Shown: positions 1-6,495, numbered from the stretch's first letter. The stretch is 13,754 nucleotides of DNA from Phascolarctobacterium sp. (GCA_019417125.1 DXVZ01000148.1:1-13754); one strand, 5' to 3'. A program made the numbers and translations. The notes: generated by a model from the sequence alone, not told the origin.

Positions 1-40
1 ATAAATTTTCATATTTTTTATTATAATTAAATTTTCTCAT
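1..40 (-). CDS. 5' end of an unidentified gene running off the left edge
   Basis: On the minus strand an ATG at 40-38 opens a reading frame that stays open to the window edge and reads MRKFNYNKKYENL. A GGAG sequence at 50-47 lies 6 bases upstream of the ATG, which is ideal spacing. A consensus promoter sits further upstream at 93-121. Only 13 codons are visible, so no family can be assigned. The short N-terminus is rich in Lys, Asn and Tyr and very AT-rich, unlike the groEL and ser genes. The start call is good because promoter, ribosome binding site and ATG line up. The identity is unknown. Confidence 0.6.
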   Translation of the reverse strand, partial: MRKFNYNKKYENL

Positions 41-61
41 TATTTACTCCGTTTCATTTTT

Positions 62-74
62 AATTTAATCATTT
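62..74. repeat. Third copy of the AATTTAATCATTT half-site
   Basis: AATTTAATCATTT at 62-74 is identical over 13 bases to the core of the left arm at 126-138. It falls about 12-24 bases downstream of the predicted start of transcription. The promoter is therefore flanked by the same motif on both sides, a layout typical of repression by looping or cooperative binding. Confidence 0.5.
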
Positions 75-92
75 TTTCCTCATTATGATGTA

Positions 93-121
93 ATTGTAGC
101 AAACCAACTTTATCATGTCAA
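93..121 (-). promoter_or_regulatory. Sigma-A promoter for the left-edge gene
   Basis: Read on the minus strand, a perfect TTGACA (121-116) is followed after 17 bases by TACAAT (98-93). The predicted transcription start is near 86, giving a leader of about 45 bases before the ATG at 40. This is one of the strongest promoter matches in the window. It is bracketed by copies of a 13-base repeat (62-74, 126-138 and inverted 146-158), which suggests tight repression. Confidence 0.75.
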
Positions 122-123
122 TT

Positions 124-160
124 TCAATTTAATCATTTATACATAAAATGATTAAATTGA
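124..160. repeat. Perfect inverted repeat upstream of the left-edge promoter (putative operator)
   Basis: TCAATTTAATCATTT at 124-138 is matched by its exact reverse complement at 146-160, separated by a 7-base spacer (139-145). The repeat ends 3 bases from the -35 hexamer (116-121) of the minus-strand promoter. No U-tract follows and the arms are AT-only apart from a single G/C pair at two places, so a terminator is unlikely. A dimeric or tetrameric repressor or activator site is more likely. The cognate regulator is not identified. Confidence 0.6.
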
Positions 161-200
161 ACACATTGATGATAAAATTAAAATTGAAAATTTACGCCTA

Positions 201-240
201 TATAACAAAAACCCCGCGGTAAAAACCACGGGGTTTTGTC
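201..240 (-). terminator. Intrinsic terminator of groES-groEL
   Basis: Arms at 208-219 and 226-237 pair over 12 positions (one G-U), with a GC core of about 8 pairs and a 6-base A-rich loop. On the minus strand the stem runs into TTTTTGTTATA, a proper U-tract. It lies about 70 bases beyond the groEL stop codon and would end the groESL transcript. Confidence 0.85.
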
Positions 241-308
241 GTAAAGGGGAGTTCTATCAAAATTTTGAAAGGATGTATTTTCAGCTGAAAAGTTCAGCCA
301 AACAACTA

Positions 309-1934
309 TTACATCATGCCGGGCATGCCGCCGCCCATCGGCATTGCCGGTGCAGCTGCTTCTTTAGCAGGTTTGTCGGCAACGATGGATTCGGTAGTCA
401 AAATCATGGCAGCGATGCTGGCTGCGTTTTGCAGTGCGCTTCTAGTTACTTTGGTCGGGTCAACGATACCGGCTTCAATCATGTCAACATATTCTTCAGT
501 AAGTGCGTTGAAGCCAAAGCCTTTGCGGCTGCGTTTAATGGTATCGACGATAACTGCGCCTTCAAGGCCTGCGTTGTAAGCGATTTGGCGTACAGGTTCT
601 TCAATAGCGCGTTTTACGATTTCAACGCCGGTTTTTTCGTCGCCGGTTGCTTTAATGCGGTTCAGCGCGGGCTGTACTTGCAAAAGTGCGGTGCCGCCGC
701 CTGCGACAATACCTTCGGCAACTGCTGCGCGGGTTGCGTTCAATGCATCTTCAATGCGCAGTTTTTTATCTTTCAGTTCAACTTCGGTTGCAGCGCCAAC
801 TTTAATTACTGCTACGCCGCCAGCCAGTTTAGCAAGACGTTCCTGCAGTTTTTCTTTGTCAAATTCGGAAGTGGTTTCCGGAATCTGGGCGCGGATTTGT
901 GCAACGCGGGCAGCGATTTCTTCTTTGCTGCCGCCGCCATCAACGATAGTGGTAAGGTCTTTGGTTACGCGAACCTGGCCTGCGCTGCCGAGGTCTTCCA
1001 GGGTTGCGCTGTCAAGCTTGCGGCCAACTTCTTCACTGATAACGGTTGCGCCGGTGAGGATTGCGATATCTTGCAGCATAGCTTTGCGGCGGTCGCCAAA
1101 GCCAGGTGCTTTAACGGCAACTGCTTTGAAGGTGCCGCGCAGTTTGTTTACAACCAAGGTTGCCAGTGCTTCGCCTTCAACATCTTCGGCGATGATAAGG
1201 AGTTCACGGCCGCCTTGTACAACTTTTTCGAGTACAGGCATAATATCTTGGATTACATTGATTTTGCGGTCGGTAATGAGTACCAGCGGATTGCTGAGTA
1301 CAGCTTCCATTTTATCGGTATCGGTTACCATGTACGGGCTGATATAGCCGCGGTCAAACTGCATGCCTTCAACAGTTTCCAGGCATGTTTCCATGGTTTT
1401 GGATTCTTCAACAGTGATAACGCCGTCATCGCCGACTTTTTCCATAGCGTCAGCAATTAAATTGCCGATTTCAGGGTCAGCTGCGGAGATGGAAGCAACC
1501 TGCGCTTTTGCTTCTTTAGTTTCAACTTTTTTGCTGATGGATTTCAGTTCGTCAACCAAAACTTCTACTGCGGTCTGGATGCCTTTTTTGAGAATCATCG
1601 GGTTAGCGCCAGCAGCTACGTTGCGCATGCCTTCGCGTACCATAGCCTGTGCCAGTACTGTTGCGGTAGTGGTGCCGTCGCCTGCTACGTCGTTGGTTTT
1701 GGTAGCAACTTCTTTAACAAGCTGAGCGCCCATGTTTTCAAACGGGTCTTCCAGTTCAATATCACGGGCAATGGTTACGCCGTCGTTGGTAATGGTCGGT
1801 GCGCCGAATTTTTTCTCCAGCACAACATTGCGGCCTTTAGGGCCAAGGGTTACTTTTACGGCATTTGCCAGTGCGTCAACGCCGCGTTCCAAGCTGCGGC
1901 GAGCTTCTTCGTTAAATTTTATTTCTTTAGCCAT
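309..1934 (-). CDS. groEL: Chaperonin GroEL (Hsp60)
   Basis: This is the 60 kDa chaperonin, which forms a double heptameric ring and folds cytosolic proteins in an ATP-driven cycle with GroES. The 541-residue length is normal. Visible hallmarks are GPKGRNVVL at 31-39, ITNDG at 48-52, the ATP-binding GDGTTT at 85-90, the apical-domain EDVEGEAL region, and the classic flexible tail ending GGGMPGMM. The start ATG at 1934 follows AAAGGAG after 10 bases. It lies 31 bases downstream of groES in the same transcript, and no promoter was seen between the two genes. Regulation is through the CIRCE site in front of groES. A long open frame on the opposite strand of this gene comes from its codon bias. 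Confidence 0.99.
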   Translation of the reverse strand: MAKEIKFNEEARRSLERGVDALANAVKVTLGPKGRNVVLEKKFGAPTITNDGVTIARDIELEDPFENMGAQLVKEVATKTNDVAGDGTTTATVLAQAMVREGMRNVAAGANPMILKKGIQTAVEVLVDELKSISKKVETKEAKAQVASISAADPEIGNLIADAMEKVGDDGVITVEESKTMETCLETVEGMQFDRGYISPYMVTDTDKMEAVLSNPLVLITDRKINVIQDIMPVLEKVVQGGRELLIIAEDVEGEALATLVVNKLRGTFKAVAVKAPGFGDRRKAMLQDIAILTGATVISEEVGRKLDSATLEDLGSAGQVRVTKDLTTIVDGGGSKEEIAARVAQIRAQIPETTSEFDKEKLQERLAKLAGGVAVIKVGAATEVELKDKKLRIEDALNATRAAVAEGIVAGGGTALLQVQPALNRIKATGDEKTGVEIVKRAIEEPVRQIAYNAGLEGAVIVDTIKRSRKGFGFNALTEEYVDMIEAGIVDPTKVTRSALQNAASIAAMILTTESIVADKPAKEAAAPAMPMGGGMPGMM

Positions 1935-1965
1935 TATAAATGCACTCCTTTAAACTTTTTATCAC

Positions 1966-2250
1966 TTACAGTACGGCAAGTACGTCGCGTTCGCTCAAAA
2001 TCAAATATTCTTTGCCGTCCAGTTTAAATTCGGTTCCGGAATATTTTGCAAAAACAACTTCTTCGCCAACTTTAACTTCCGGAGCAACGCGGGTGCCGTT
2101 ATCCAGCACGCGGCCTGCGCCGACAGCGATTACTTTGCCGGTTTGCGGGCGCTCTTTGGAAGCGGTGTCAGGAAGATAAATGCCGCTGGCAGTTTTTTCT
2201 TCTTTGGTAGTGATTTCTACAACAATATGGTCTGCTAATGGTTTCAACAT
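1966..2250 (-). CDS. groES: Co-chaperonin GroES (Hsp10)
   Basis: This is the 10 kDa heptameric lid of the GroEL chamber. The 94-residue protein opens MLKPLADHIVVE, has the mobile loop at about residues 17-33 with GIYLPD (23-28) that contacts GroEL, the GKVIAVGAG strand at 38-46, and the conserved VGEEVVFAKYSGTE region near residues 61-74. Its ATG follows AAGGGGAATTACAA. It is the first gene of a two-gene operon with groEL, and its leader contains a complete CIRCE operator, so HrcA repression and heat-shock induction are expected. Confidence 0.99.
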   Translation of the reverse strand: MLKPLADHIVVEITTKEEKTASGIYLPDTASKERPQTGKVIAVGAGRVLDNGTRVAPEVKVGEEVVFAKYSGTEFKLDGKEYLILSERDVLAVL

Positions 2251-2304
2251 TTGTAATTCCCCTTTCGATATAGTTACATTTTAAATTAATTCGTTTTTAT
2301 CTTG

Positions 2305-2331
2305 TTAGCACTCACTTTCTTTGAGTGCTAA
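2305..2331. promoter_or_regulatory. CIRCE operator (HrcA-binding site)
   Basis: TTAGCACTC (2305-2313), a 9-base spacer and GAGTGCTAA (2323-2331) exactly match the CIRCE consensus of class I heat-shock operons. The flanking G/C (2304 and 2332) extends the dyad by one pair. It lies just downstream of the predicted groES transcription start. HrcA bound here would block transcription in the absence of stress. Confidence 0.97.
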
Positions 2332-2342
2332 CTACAATTATT

Positions 2343-2370
2343 ATTATATCCGTTATTTGTAAAATTGCAA
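2343..2370 (-). promoter_or_regulatory. groES-groEL promoter
   Basis: On the minus strand TTGCAA (2370-2365) is followed after 16 bases by a perfect TATAAT (2348-2343). Transcription should start near 2336, placing the CIRCE dyad immediately downstream. That is the usual geometry for HrcA repression. Confidence 0.75.
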
Positions 2371-2565
2371 GTATATTTTTTGACAAAATGGTGAAAAATG
2401 TTGATTCAGCTCATCTTCTTTTAAATAATTCTTTATTTGTTCTGTTATCGCTTTCGTATTCTTTCCACTGTATCTGCTTAATATCCCCTATACCAAATTA
2501 TCTGCCACGGCATTTATATTTTAAATTCCCCATTTTCATATATCATTAGCCTGCTCTTTCCTTTA
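2371..2565. other. AT-rich intergenic stretch with no supported gene
   Basis: Between the groES promoter and the IS remnant I find no start codon with a convincing ribosome binding site, no RNA gene and no hairpin with a U-tract. The only plus-strand frame here is a low-complexity, Ile/Ser/Leu-rich sequence without a family resemblance. The segment may be unrecognisable debris from the same IS event. Confidence 0.5.
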
Positions 2566-2760
2566 AGAAACCCCGTAATGGAAAATTCCTTTTGGCTGCT
2601 GAAATCAAAATTATTTTATTTTGTGAAATTTAAGTCAATAGAAGATTTTAGAGAGAAATTAGGCGAACATATAGATTATTATAATACCCGAAGAATAAAG
2701 GTAAAATTAAAAGGACTCAGTCCGGTATAATACCGGACCAAGTCCTTAAGAACAGCTTAA
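2566..2760 (+). pseudogene. IS3-family (IS150-like) transposase, C-terminal remnant
   Basis: The plus strand encodes the end of an IS3-family OrfB integrase: RNPVMENSFWLLKSKLF, then FKSIEDFREKLGEHIDYYN, then KVKLKGLSPV. This matches the familiar ME-FF-LK, FKSIEDF, YIDYYN and KLKGLSPVQYR motifs, including the conserved ME glutamate (third DDE residue region) at 2578-2583. The glutamine codon expected after LSPV is TAA (2728-2730), a nonsense change. The frame then continues YRTKS to a second stop at 2758. Nothing upstream of about 2566 matches the rest of the transposase in this frame, so the element is 5'-truncated and dead. Family assignment rests on motif recognition. Confidence 0.8.
2711..2747. 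terminator. Perfectly centred nested palindrome in the IS remnant; possible terminator of the ser operon
   Basis: AAGGACT (2711-2717) pairs with AGTCCTT (2741-2747), and inside them GTCCGGTAT (2720-2728) pairs with ATACCGGAC (2730-2738), with only a CA/CA internal mismatch. On the minus strand the hairpin is followed by TTTTAATTTT. No other terminator lies between the phosphatase stop at 2812 and groES, so this hairpin probably ends the serC-serA-phosphatase transcript. It arises from the coding sequence for the conserved transposase motif KGLSPV-YRTKS. Termination is inferred. Confidence 0.5.
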
Positions 2761-2766
2761 TTACTA

Positions 2767-2791
2767 TGTCCAACTTTTTGGGTGCACATCA
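2767..2791. mobile_element. Right terminal inverted repeat of the IS3-family remnant
   Basis: The segment starting TGTCCAACTTTTTGGGTGCA, just after the transposase stop, resembles the right ends of IS150-group elements (TGTCCAACTTTTTGGG type). It lies where the IS end is expected, 20 bases before the stop codon of the phosphatase gene. No matching left end was found in the window, in line with a truncated copy. Confidence 0.6.
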
Positions 2792-2811
2792 TAAACGTGG
2801 AATTTTTATTT

Positions 2812-3450
2812 TTACAATCCGGCCTGTTCTACGCCGCTGAAAAGGTAGCCTAAATGCGTGGTATTATTTAACAGCACGGCGCGCCAGGCGCCGCCGTTGT
2901 ATTCCAGTACATTAATACAGCAGTTATCCTGTTTAATATGCCAAAAATGGCTCATGTCAAGCCCCAGCAAATCGCAGATGATGGCTTTGTTTACAGCGTC
3001 GTGCGCGGCAACGAGAATTGTTTTACCATCGTACTTTCTTGCGTATTCGTCAAAAGCTGCACGGGAGCGTTTGCGTACGCCCTCCAGGTTTTCGCCGCCG
3101 GGCATCTGTACCAGGTGCGGCGAAGTGTGCCACAGTTTAAACTCCGTGGGGTACTGCGCTTCAATATCGGCGGCAAGCTGCCCTTCCCACGCGCCGTGAT
3201 TAATTTCCGTCAAACGTGCGTCGGCAGTTACAGGCATTTTATGTAAATCGGCGCAAGCCTTGCAGGTTAAAAACGAGCGTTTCAGCGGGCTTGATATGCA
3301 CAAATCAAGATGTACGTTTTTTAACCCTTGTGCGAGCATTGCCGCCTGCTCAAAGCCTTTTTCGCTCAGGCGCGTATCCTCCTGCCCCTGGTAGCGTCCC
3401 TGTAAATTCCAATTTGTTTCGCCGTGGCGTACTAAAATTATGCGTACCAT
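2812..3450 (-). CDS. Histidine phosphatase superfamily enzyme, probable metal-independent phosphoserine phosphatase
   Basis: This 212-residue protein has the superfamily signature LVRHGETNWN at 6-15 with the phospho-acceptor His9, SSPLKRS at 53-59, the general acid region TEINHGAWEG at 81-90 (Glu82) and the second catalytic His in VAAHD near residue 149. Generic annotation would be phosphoglycerate mutase or alpha-ribazole phosphatase. Two things favour phosphoserine phosphatase of the PspA type (Hydrogenobacter). The gene is third in the serC-serA operon, with one base between the serA stop and its ATG. From memory, the alignment with PspA holds along the whole chain, including His85 (implicated in phosphoserine recognition) where CobC-type proteins usually have Phe. 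It would catalyse the last step of serine synthesis. Superfamily is certain; substrate is inferred. Confidence 0.85.
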   Translation of the reverse strand: MVRIILVRHGETNWNLQGRYQGQEDTRLSEKGFEQAAMLAQGLKNVHLDLCISSPLKRSFLTCKACADLHKMPVTADARLTEINHGAWEGQLAADIEAQYPTEFKLWHTSPHLVQMPGGENLEGVRKRSRAAFDEYARKYDGKTILVAAHDAVNKAIICDLLGLDMSHFWHIKQDNCCINVLEYNGGAWRAVLLNNTTHLGYLFSGVEQAGL

Positions 3451-3451
3451 A

Positions 3452-5041
3452 TTATCCCTCGCAGTTAATCAGTTTCACGTCGATAATGCCTTCAATGCCG
3501 CGCAGCTTCAGCATAATGTCGTTGGGAATATCGCCGCCGGTGGCAATCGCCATCAGGTTAGTGCCTTCAATGGCGGTGCTGCCTACCTGCATGCCGTTAA
3601 TGTTAATGCCGGCGCTGCCAAGCACAGTGGCAATCTGGCCAATCATGTTAGGTTTATCTACATGCGGTGCCAGCAGCAAATAGCCTTCCGGCTTAAAGTC
3701 GAGACGGAAGCGGTCAATCTGTACGATTTTAGCTTCTTTGCCGTCAAATAGCGTACCGGTCAGCGTGTGCTCGCCTTTGTCGGTAGTAATTTTTACGTTA
3801 ATAGCGGTGCTGAAGTAACCCGTGCGGTGCGATTTTACATCGCGCACCTGCAAGTGGCGTTTTTTAGCAATGCCCGGGGCGTTGACGAAGTTGACGCTGT
3901 CCTGCAAAATCGGGTTCAGCAAACCTTTCAAAAAGGCGGTAGTCAGCGCCTGCGTTTCCGTCTGCGCCAGCTCGCCTGTGTATTCAATTTCCACAGCCTT
4001 AATCGGCCCCTCGGCAAGATAAATGCCGATGGTGCCCATGCGCTCGGCAAGTTTAAAATACGGCGCAATAACGCTGGCAACGCTTTTGGGAATGGGAGCC
4101 ATGTTAACGGCGGTCATAACGGGGCGCCCTTCCAGCGCGTCGATAACGCCGTAAGCAACGTCCACGGCAACGCCAATCTGCGCTTCAATAGTGCTGGCGC
4201 CAAGGTGCGGGGTCTGCACAACCTGCGGCATGCCGATGAAGGGGTTGTTTTCCGCCGTCAAAGGTTCTTCTGGGTATACGTCAATCGCTGCGCCCGCTAC
4301 TTTGCCGCTCTTTAAGGCTGCTGCAAGCGCTTCGGTATCTACGCATCCGCCGCGGGCACAGTTGACGATGCGCACGCCGTCTTTCATTTTAGCAATGGCT
4401 TCGGCGTTAATCATGTTATGCGTTTCTTTCGTCAGCGGGGTGTGAATGGTGATGTAGTCGGACTTAGCCAAAAGCTCGTCCAGCGAAACCAGTTCCACGC
4501 CCACCTGGTGCGCGCGTTCTTCGGTAATGTAGGGGTCGTAGCCGATGGTTGTCATTTCCATCGCCTGCATGCGCAGGGCTACGCGGCTGCCGATGCGCCC
4601 CACGCCGATGATGCCCAGCGTTTTACCCTGCACCTGGATGCCGTCAAAGCTTTTCCTGTCCCATTTACCGGCCTGAATAGAAGCATGCGCCTGCGGAATG
4701 TGGCGCGTCATTGCCATCATCATGGCGATAGTGTGTTCCGTAGCGGCGATGGTGTTGCCCTCCGGCGCGTTAAGCACAACAATGCCGCGTGCCGTCGCTG
4801 CGGGGATGTCGATATTATCTACACCAACTCCCGCACGCCCGATAACCTTTAAATTTTTAGCAGCGTCGATAACTTCTTTCGTCACCTGCGTTTGGCTGCG
4901 CGTTACCAGCCCGTCATATTCGCCGATAATTTTCAGCAGTTCTTCTGTGGGCAGGTTGGTTTTTACGTCTACGTCAAAATGTTCGCGCAGCAACGCTACG
5001 CCTTTTTCGCTTACATCGTCACTTACAAGTATTCTCATCAT
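3452..5041 (-). CDS. serA: D-3-phosphoglycerate dehydrogenase
   Basis: This enzyme oxidises 3-phosphoglycerate to 3-phosphohydroxypyruvate with NAD+, the first step of serine synthesis. The 529-residue length fits the long form: an N-terminal substrate/NAD region, an intervening (ASB) domain at about 315-450 and a C-terminal ACT domain at about 455-529. Visible are GRAGVGVDNID at 68-78, the Rossmann GVGRIG at 146-151, NCARGG with catalytic Arg230, the acidic EEP at 258-260 and catalytic His279 in TPHLGAST. The ACT domain (HVDKPNMIG at 460-468) suggests feedback inhibition by serine. GGAGG at 5051-5047 serves either of two consecutive Met codons (5041 or 5038). It is 12 bases after serC and nearly touches the phosphatase gene, so the three are translationally linked. 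Confidence 0.97.
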   Translation of the reverse strand: MMRILVSDDVSEKGVALLREHFDVDVKTNLPTEELLKIIGEYDGLVTRSQTQVTKEVIDAAKNLKVIGRAGVGVDNIDIPAATARGIVVLNAPEGNTIAATEHTIAMMMAMTRHIPQAHASIQAGKWDRKSFDGIQVQGKTLGIIGVGRIGSRVALRMQAMEMTTIGYDPYITEERAHQVGVELVSLDELLAKSDYITIHTPLTKETHNMINAEAIAKMKDGVRIVNCARGGCVDTEALAAALKSGKVAGAAIDVYPEEPLTAENNPFIGMPQVVQTPHLGASTIEAQIGVAVDVAYGVIDALEGRPVMTAVNMAPIPKSVASVIAPYFKLAERMGTIGIYLAEGPIKAVEIEYTGELAQTETQALTTAFLKGLLNPILQDSVNFVNAPGIAKKRHLQVRDVKSHRTGYFSTAINVKITTDKGEHTLTGTLFDGKEAKIVQIDRFRLDFKPEGYLLLAPHVDKPNMIGQIATVLGSAGININGMQVGSTAIEGTNLMAIATGGDIPNDIMLKLRGIEGIIDVKLINCEG

Positions 5042-5053
5042 TCATTCCTCCGT

Positions 5054-6127
5054 TTATTTGTGTTGTGCTTGGTATTCTTTCATAAAATCCGCCAGGGCGC
5101 GGCAGGCTTCAACTGTTACGGCATTGTATGCCGATACGCGGCAGCCGCCGACTAATCTGTGCCCGCCGATGCCCACAAACCCGTGCTTTTTGCCAGCGGC
5201 GATAAAATCTTTTTCCATTTCCTGCGTTAGCAGGTTAAAGGTAATGTTCATTAAGCTGCGGCTTGCTTTTTCTGCATGGCCGCGGTAAAAGCCGTTGCTG
5301 TTATAAATAACATCGTAAATAAGCTGCGCTTTTTCGCGGTTGCGTTCGGCGATGGCGTTTACGCCGCCCTGGCGCTTAATCCAGTGCAGGGTTTTGTTAA
5401 CCATGTAAATAGCAAATACCGGCGGCGTGTTGTACAGCGAATCGTTAGCCGCGTAGTTTTGGTAGCTTAACATCGGCGGCAGGTCCTGGCGTGCGGTTGC
5501 TAAAAACGCTTTTTTAACAATCACCAGCACCACGCCTGCCGGGCCTAAATTCTTCTGCGCACCGGCGTAAATAAGGCTGAACTTGCTGACGTCAACTGGG
5601 CGAGAGAGGATGTCGCTCGACATATCGCAGATAATGGGCACATCAATATCGGGAAAGTCCTGCCATTCCGTTCCATAAATGGTGTTATTGCTGGTAATGT
5701 GCAGGTACGAGGTGTCCGGTTTAAGCTCCAGCTGCTGCGGAATATAGCTGTGGTTTTTATCAGCGCTGGTGCAGGCCTCGTAGGCTTCGCCAAAGCGTTT
5801 GGCTTCCGCCATCGCCTTTTTGCTCCACACGCCGGTGTTGGCGTACGCCGCACGTTTATTGGTAAAAAAGTTAGCCGCCGTCATTAAAAACTGCAAGCTG
5901 CCGCCGCCCTGAATAAATAAAATTTCGTAATCTTCCGGCACGCCCATAAGCTCGCGTACCAGAGCTTTGGTTTCGGCGTGCAGCGCAGCGTATTCCGCGC
6001 TGCGGTGGCTCATTTCAATAATACTCATGCCGGTGCCTTTGTAGTTTAAAAACTCCGCCTGTGCCTCCTGCAAAACCTCCAGCGGCAGCGCCGAAGGGCC
6101 GGCGTTAAAATTATAAACTCTGTCCAT
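5054..6127 (-). CDS. serC: Phosphoserine aminotransferase
   Basis: This PLP enzyme converts 3-phosphohydroxypyruvate plus glutamate to O-phosphoserine. The 357-residue protein starts VYNFNAGPSALP, has the phosphate-binding HRS at 41-43, IQGGGSLQF at 72-80, ICDMSSD at 166-172, the PLP lysine in YAGAQKNLGPAG (Lys192), and the C-terminal RLVGGCRVSAYNAV motif. The ATG at 6127 is chosen because AGGAGG at 6139-6134 lies 6 bases upstream and the protein then begins exactly where the family does. The frame stays open upstream to a TTG at 6367, but those 80 codons translate the T-box leader and should not be annotated as protein. It is the first gene of the operon. Confidence 0.98.
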   Translation of the reverse strand: MDRVYNFNAGPSALPLEVLQEAQAEFLNYKGTGMSIIEMSHRSAEYAALHAETKALVRELMGVPEDYEILFIQGGGSLQFLMTAANFFTNKRAAYANTGVWSKKAMAEAKRFGEAYEACTSADKNHSYIPQQLELKPDTSYLHITSNNTIYGTEWQDFPDIDVPIICDMSSDILSRPVDVSKFSLIYAGAQKNLGPAGVVLVIVKKAFLATARQDLPPMLSYQNYAANDSLYNTPPVFAIYMVNKTLHWIKRQGGVNAIAERNREKAQLIYDVIYNSNGFYRGHAEKASRSLMNITFNLLTQEMEKDFIAAGKKHGFVGIGGHRLVGGCRVSAYNAVTVEACRALADFMKEYQAQHK

Positions 6128-6140
6128 AATGTTCCTCCTG

Positions 6141-6180
6141 CAATAAAAATAGAGAAGCCGTCCTTGGGACGAGCTTCTCT
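6141..6180 (-). terminator. Second T-box terminator, just upstream of serC
   Basis: AGAGAAGC (minus strand 6180-6173) pairs with GCTTCTCT (6158-6151), extended by an inner CGTCC/GGACG stem with one bulged base, followed by ATTTTTATTG. The alternative antiterminator pairs the TGGG and ACGAG of the second T-box with CTCGT and CCCA of the terminator's 5' side. The serC ribosome binding site comes 2 bases after the U-tract segment. Confidence 0.9.
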
Positions 6181-6229
6181 TTCTCGTGGTGCCACCCAAA
6201 TTCAGCGCGCAGGCACTTGTATGGCGCAG

Positions 6230-6269
6230 ATAAAAAATAAAACTCTCAATCCCACATGGGACGAGAGTT
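6230..6269 (-). terminator. First (promoter-proximal) T-box terminator
   Basis: On the minus strand AACTCTC at one end pairs with GAGAGTT at the other (6269-6241), with an inner TCCC/GGGA stem around a short loop, followed by TTATTTTTTATC. It lies directly after the first T-box sequence. That T-box reads TGGCAAC in the bulge, one base off the usual TGGNACC, so this module may form a weaker antiterminator. Confidence 0.85.
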
Positions 6270-6467
6270 ACCCGCGTTGCCACCCAAATTGCCTTACGGC
6301 CATCTTTAGTAACGCTGTATCGGGCGCTGCCCGGCGGATTCATCACCCGCATCTCCGGAGCGGACAAGCTGTACGCCGCTGCCGCCTTGCATCAACCGGC
6401 GGCTTTCTGAAAGCATTGATACTGCCTTTTCTCCATCATCGCTTTGCTGTTATTAATTTATACGGCT

Positions 6468-6495
6468 ATTATAGCAGTTTTGCACGTCCTGTCAA
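6468..6495 (-). promoter_or_regulatory. Promoter of the serine operon
   Basis: On the minus strand TTGACA (6495-6490) and TATAAT (6473-6468), both perfect, are separated by 16 bases. Transcription should begin near 6461, just ahead of Stem I of the T-box. Such a strong promoter fits control by attenuation and not by initiation. Confidence 0.85.

Larger units (their letters stand above)
6128..6461 (-). promoter_or_regulatory. Serine-specific T-box leader with two antiterminator/terminator modules
   Basis: The roughly 334-base leader senses uncharged tRNA-Ser. Reading on the minus strand, Stem I begins with a GATGATGGAG region; the AGTA of the specifier loop is at 6423-6420; the distal hairpin at 6403-6381 pairs GCCGCC with GGCGGC around GGTTGATGCAA; and the likely specifier is UCC (Ser) at 6364-6362, followed by a purine and CTCC that pairs with GGAG. 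Two T-box sequences follow, TGGGTGGCAACGCG (6286-6273) and TGGGTGGCACCACG (6198-6185), each with its own terminator. The UGGC of both bulges would pair with the GCCA end of tRNA-Ser, whose discriminator base is G. AGC at 6370-6368 is an alternative specifier, also serine. Confidence 0.9.

Noticed and set aside
273..1460. 395-codon plus-strand open frame opposite groEL
   Set aside because: It lies wholly antisense to an unmistakable groEL. Its Phe/Cys/Ala/Asn-rich composition is what the complement of groEL codons gives. No ribosome binding site or family motif is seen.
2325..2549. 74-codon plus-strand frame beginning inside CIRCE
   Set aside because: The start lies in the CIRCE dyad, there is no ribosome binding site, and the hydrophobic, low-complexity sequence matches no family I know.
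2400..2560. Minus-strand fragments resembling an IS3 OrfA helix-turn-helix (for example FGIGDIKQIQWKEYES)
   Set aside because: It needs read-through of stop codons, is in the opposite orientation to the OrfB remnant, and the likeness is short. I cannot separate it from chance.
2711..2747. Palindrome as an IS200/IS605-type or REP element
   Set aside because: It falls exactly in the coding sequence for the conserved IS3 transposase motif LSPV-YRTKS, which explains its symmetry without a separate mobile element.
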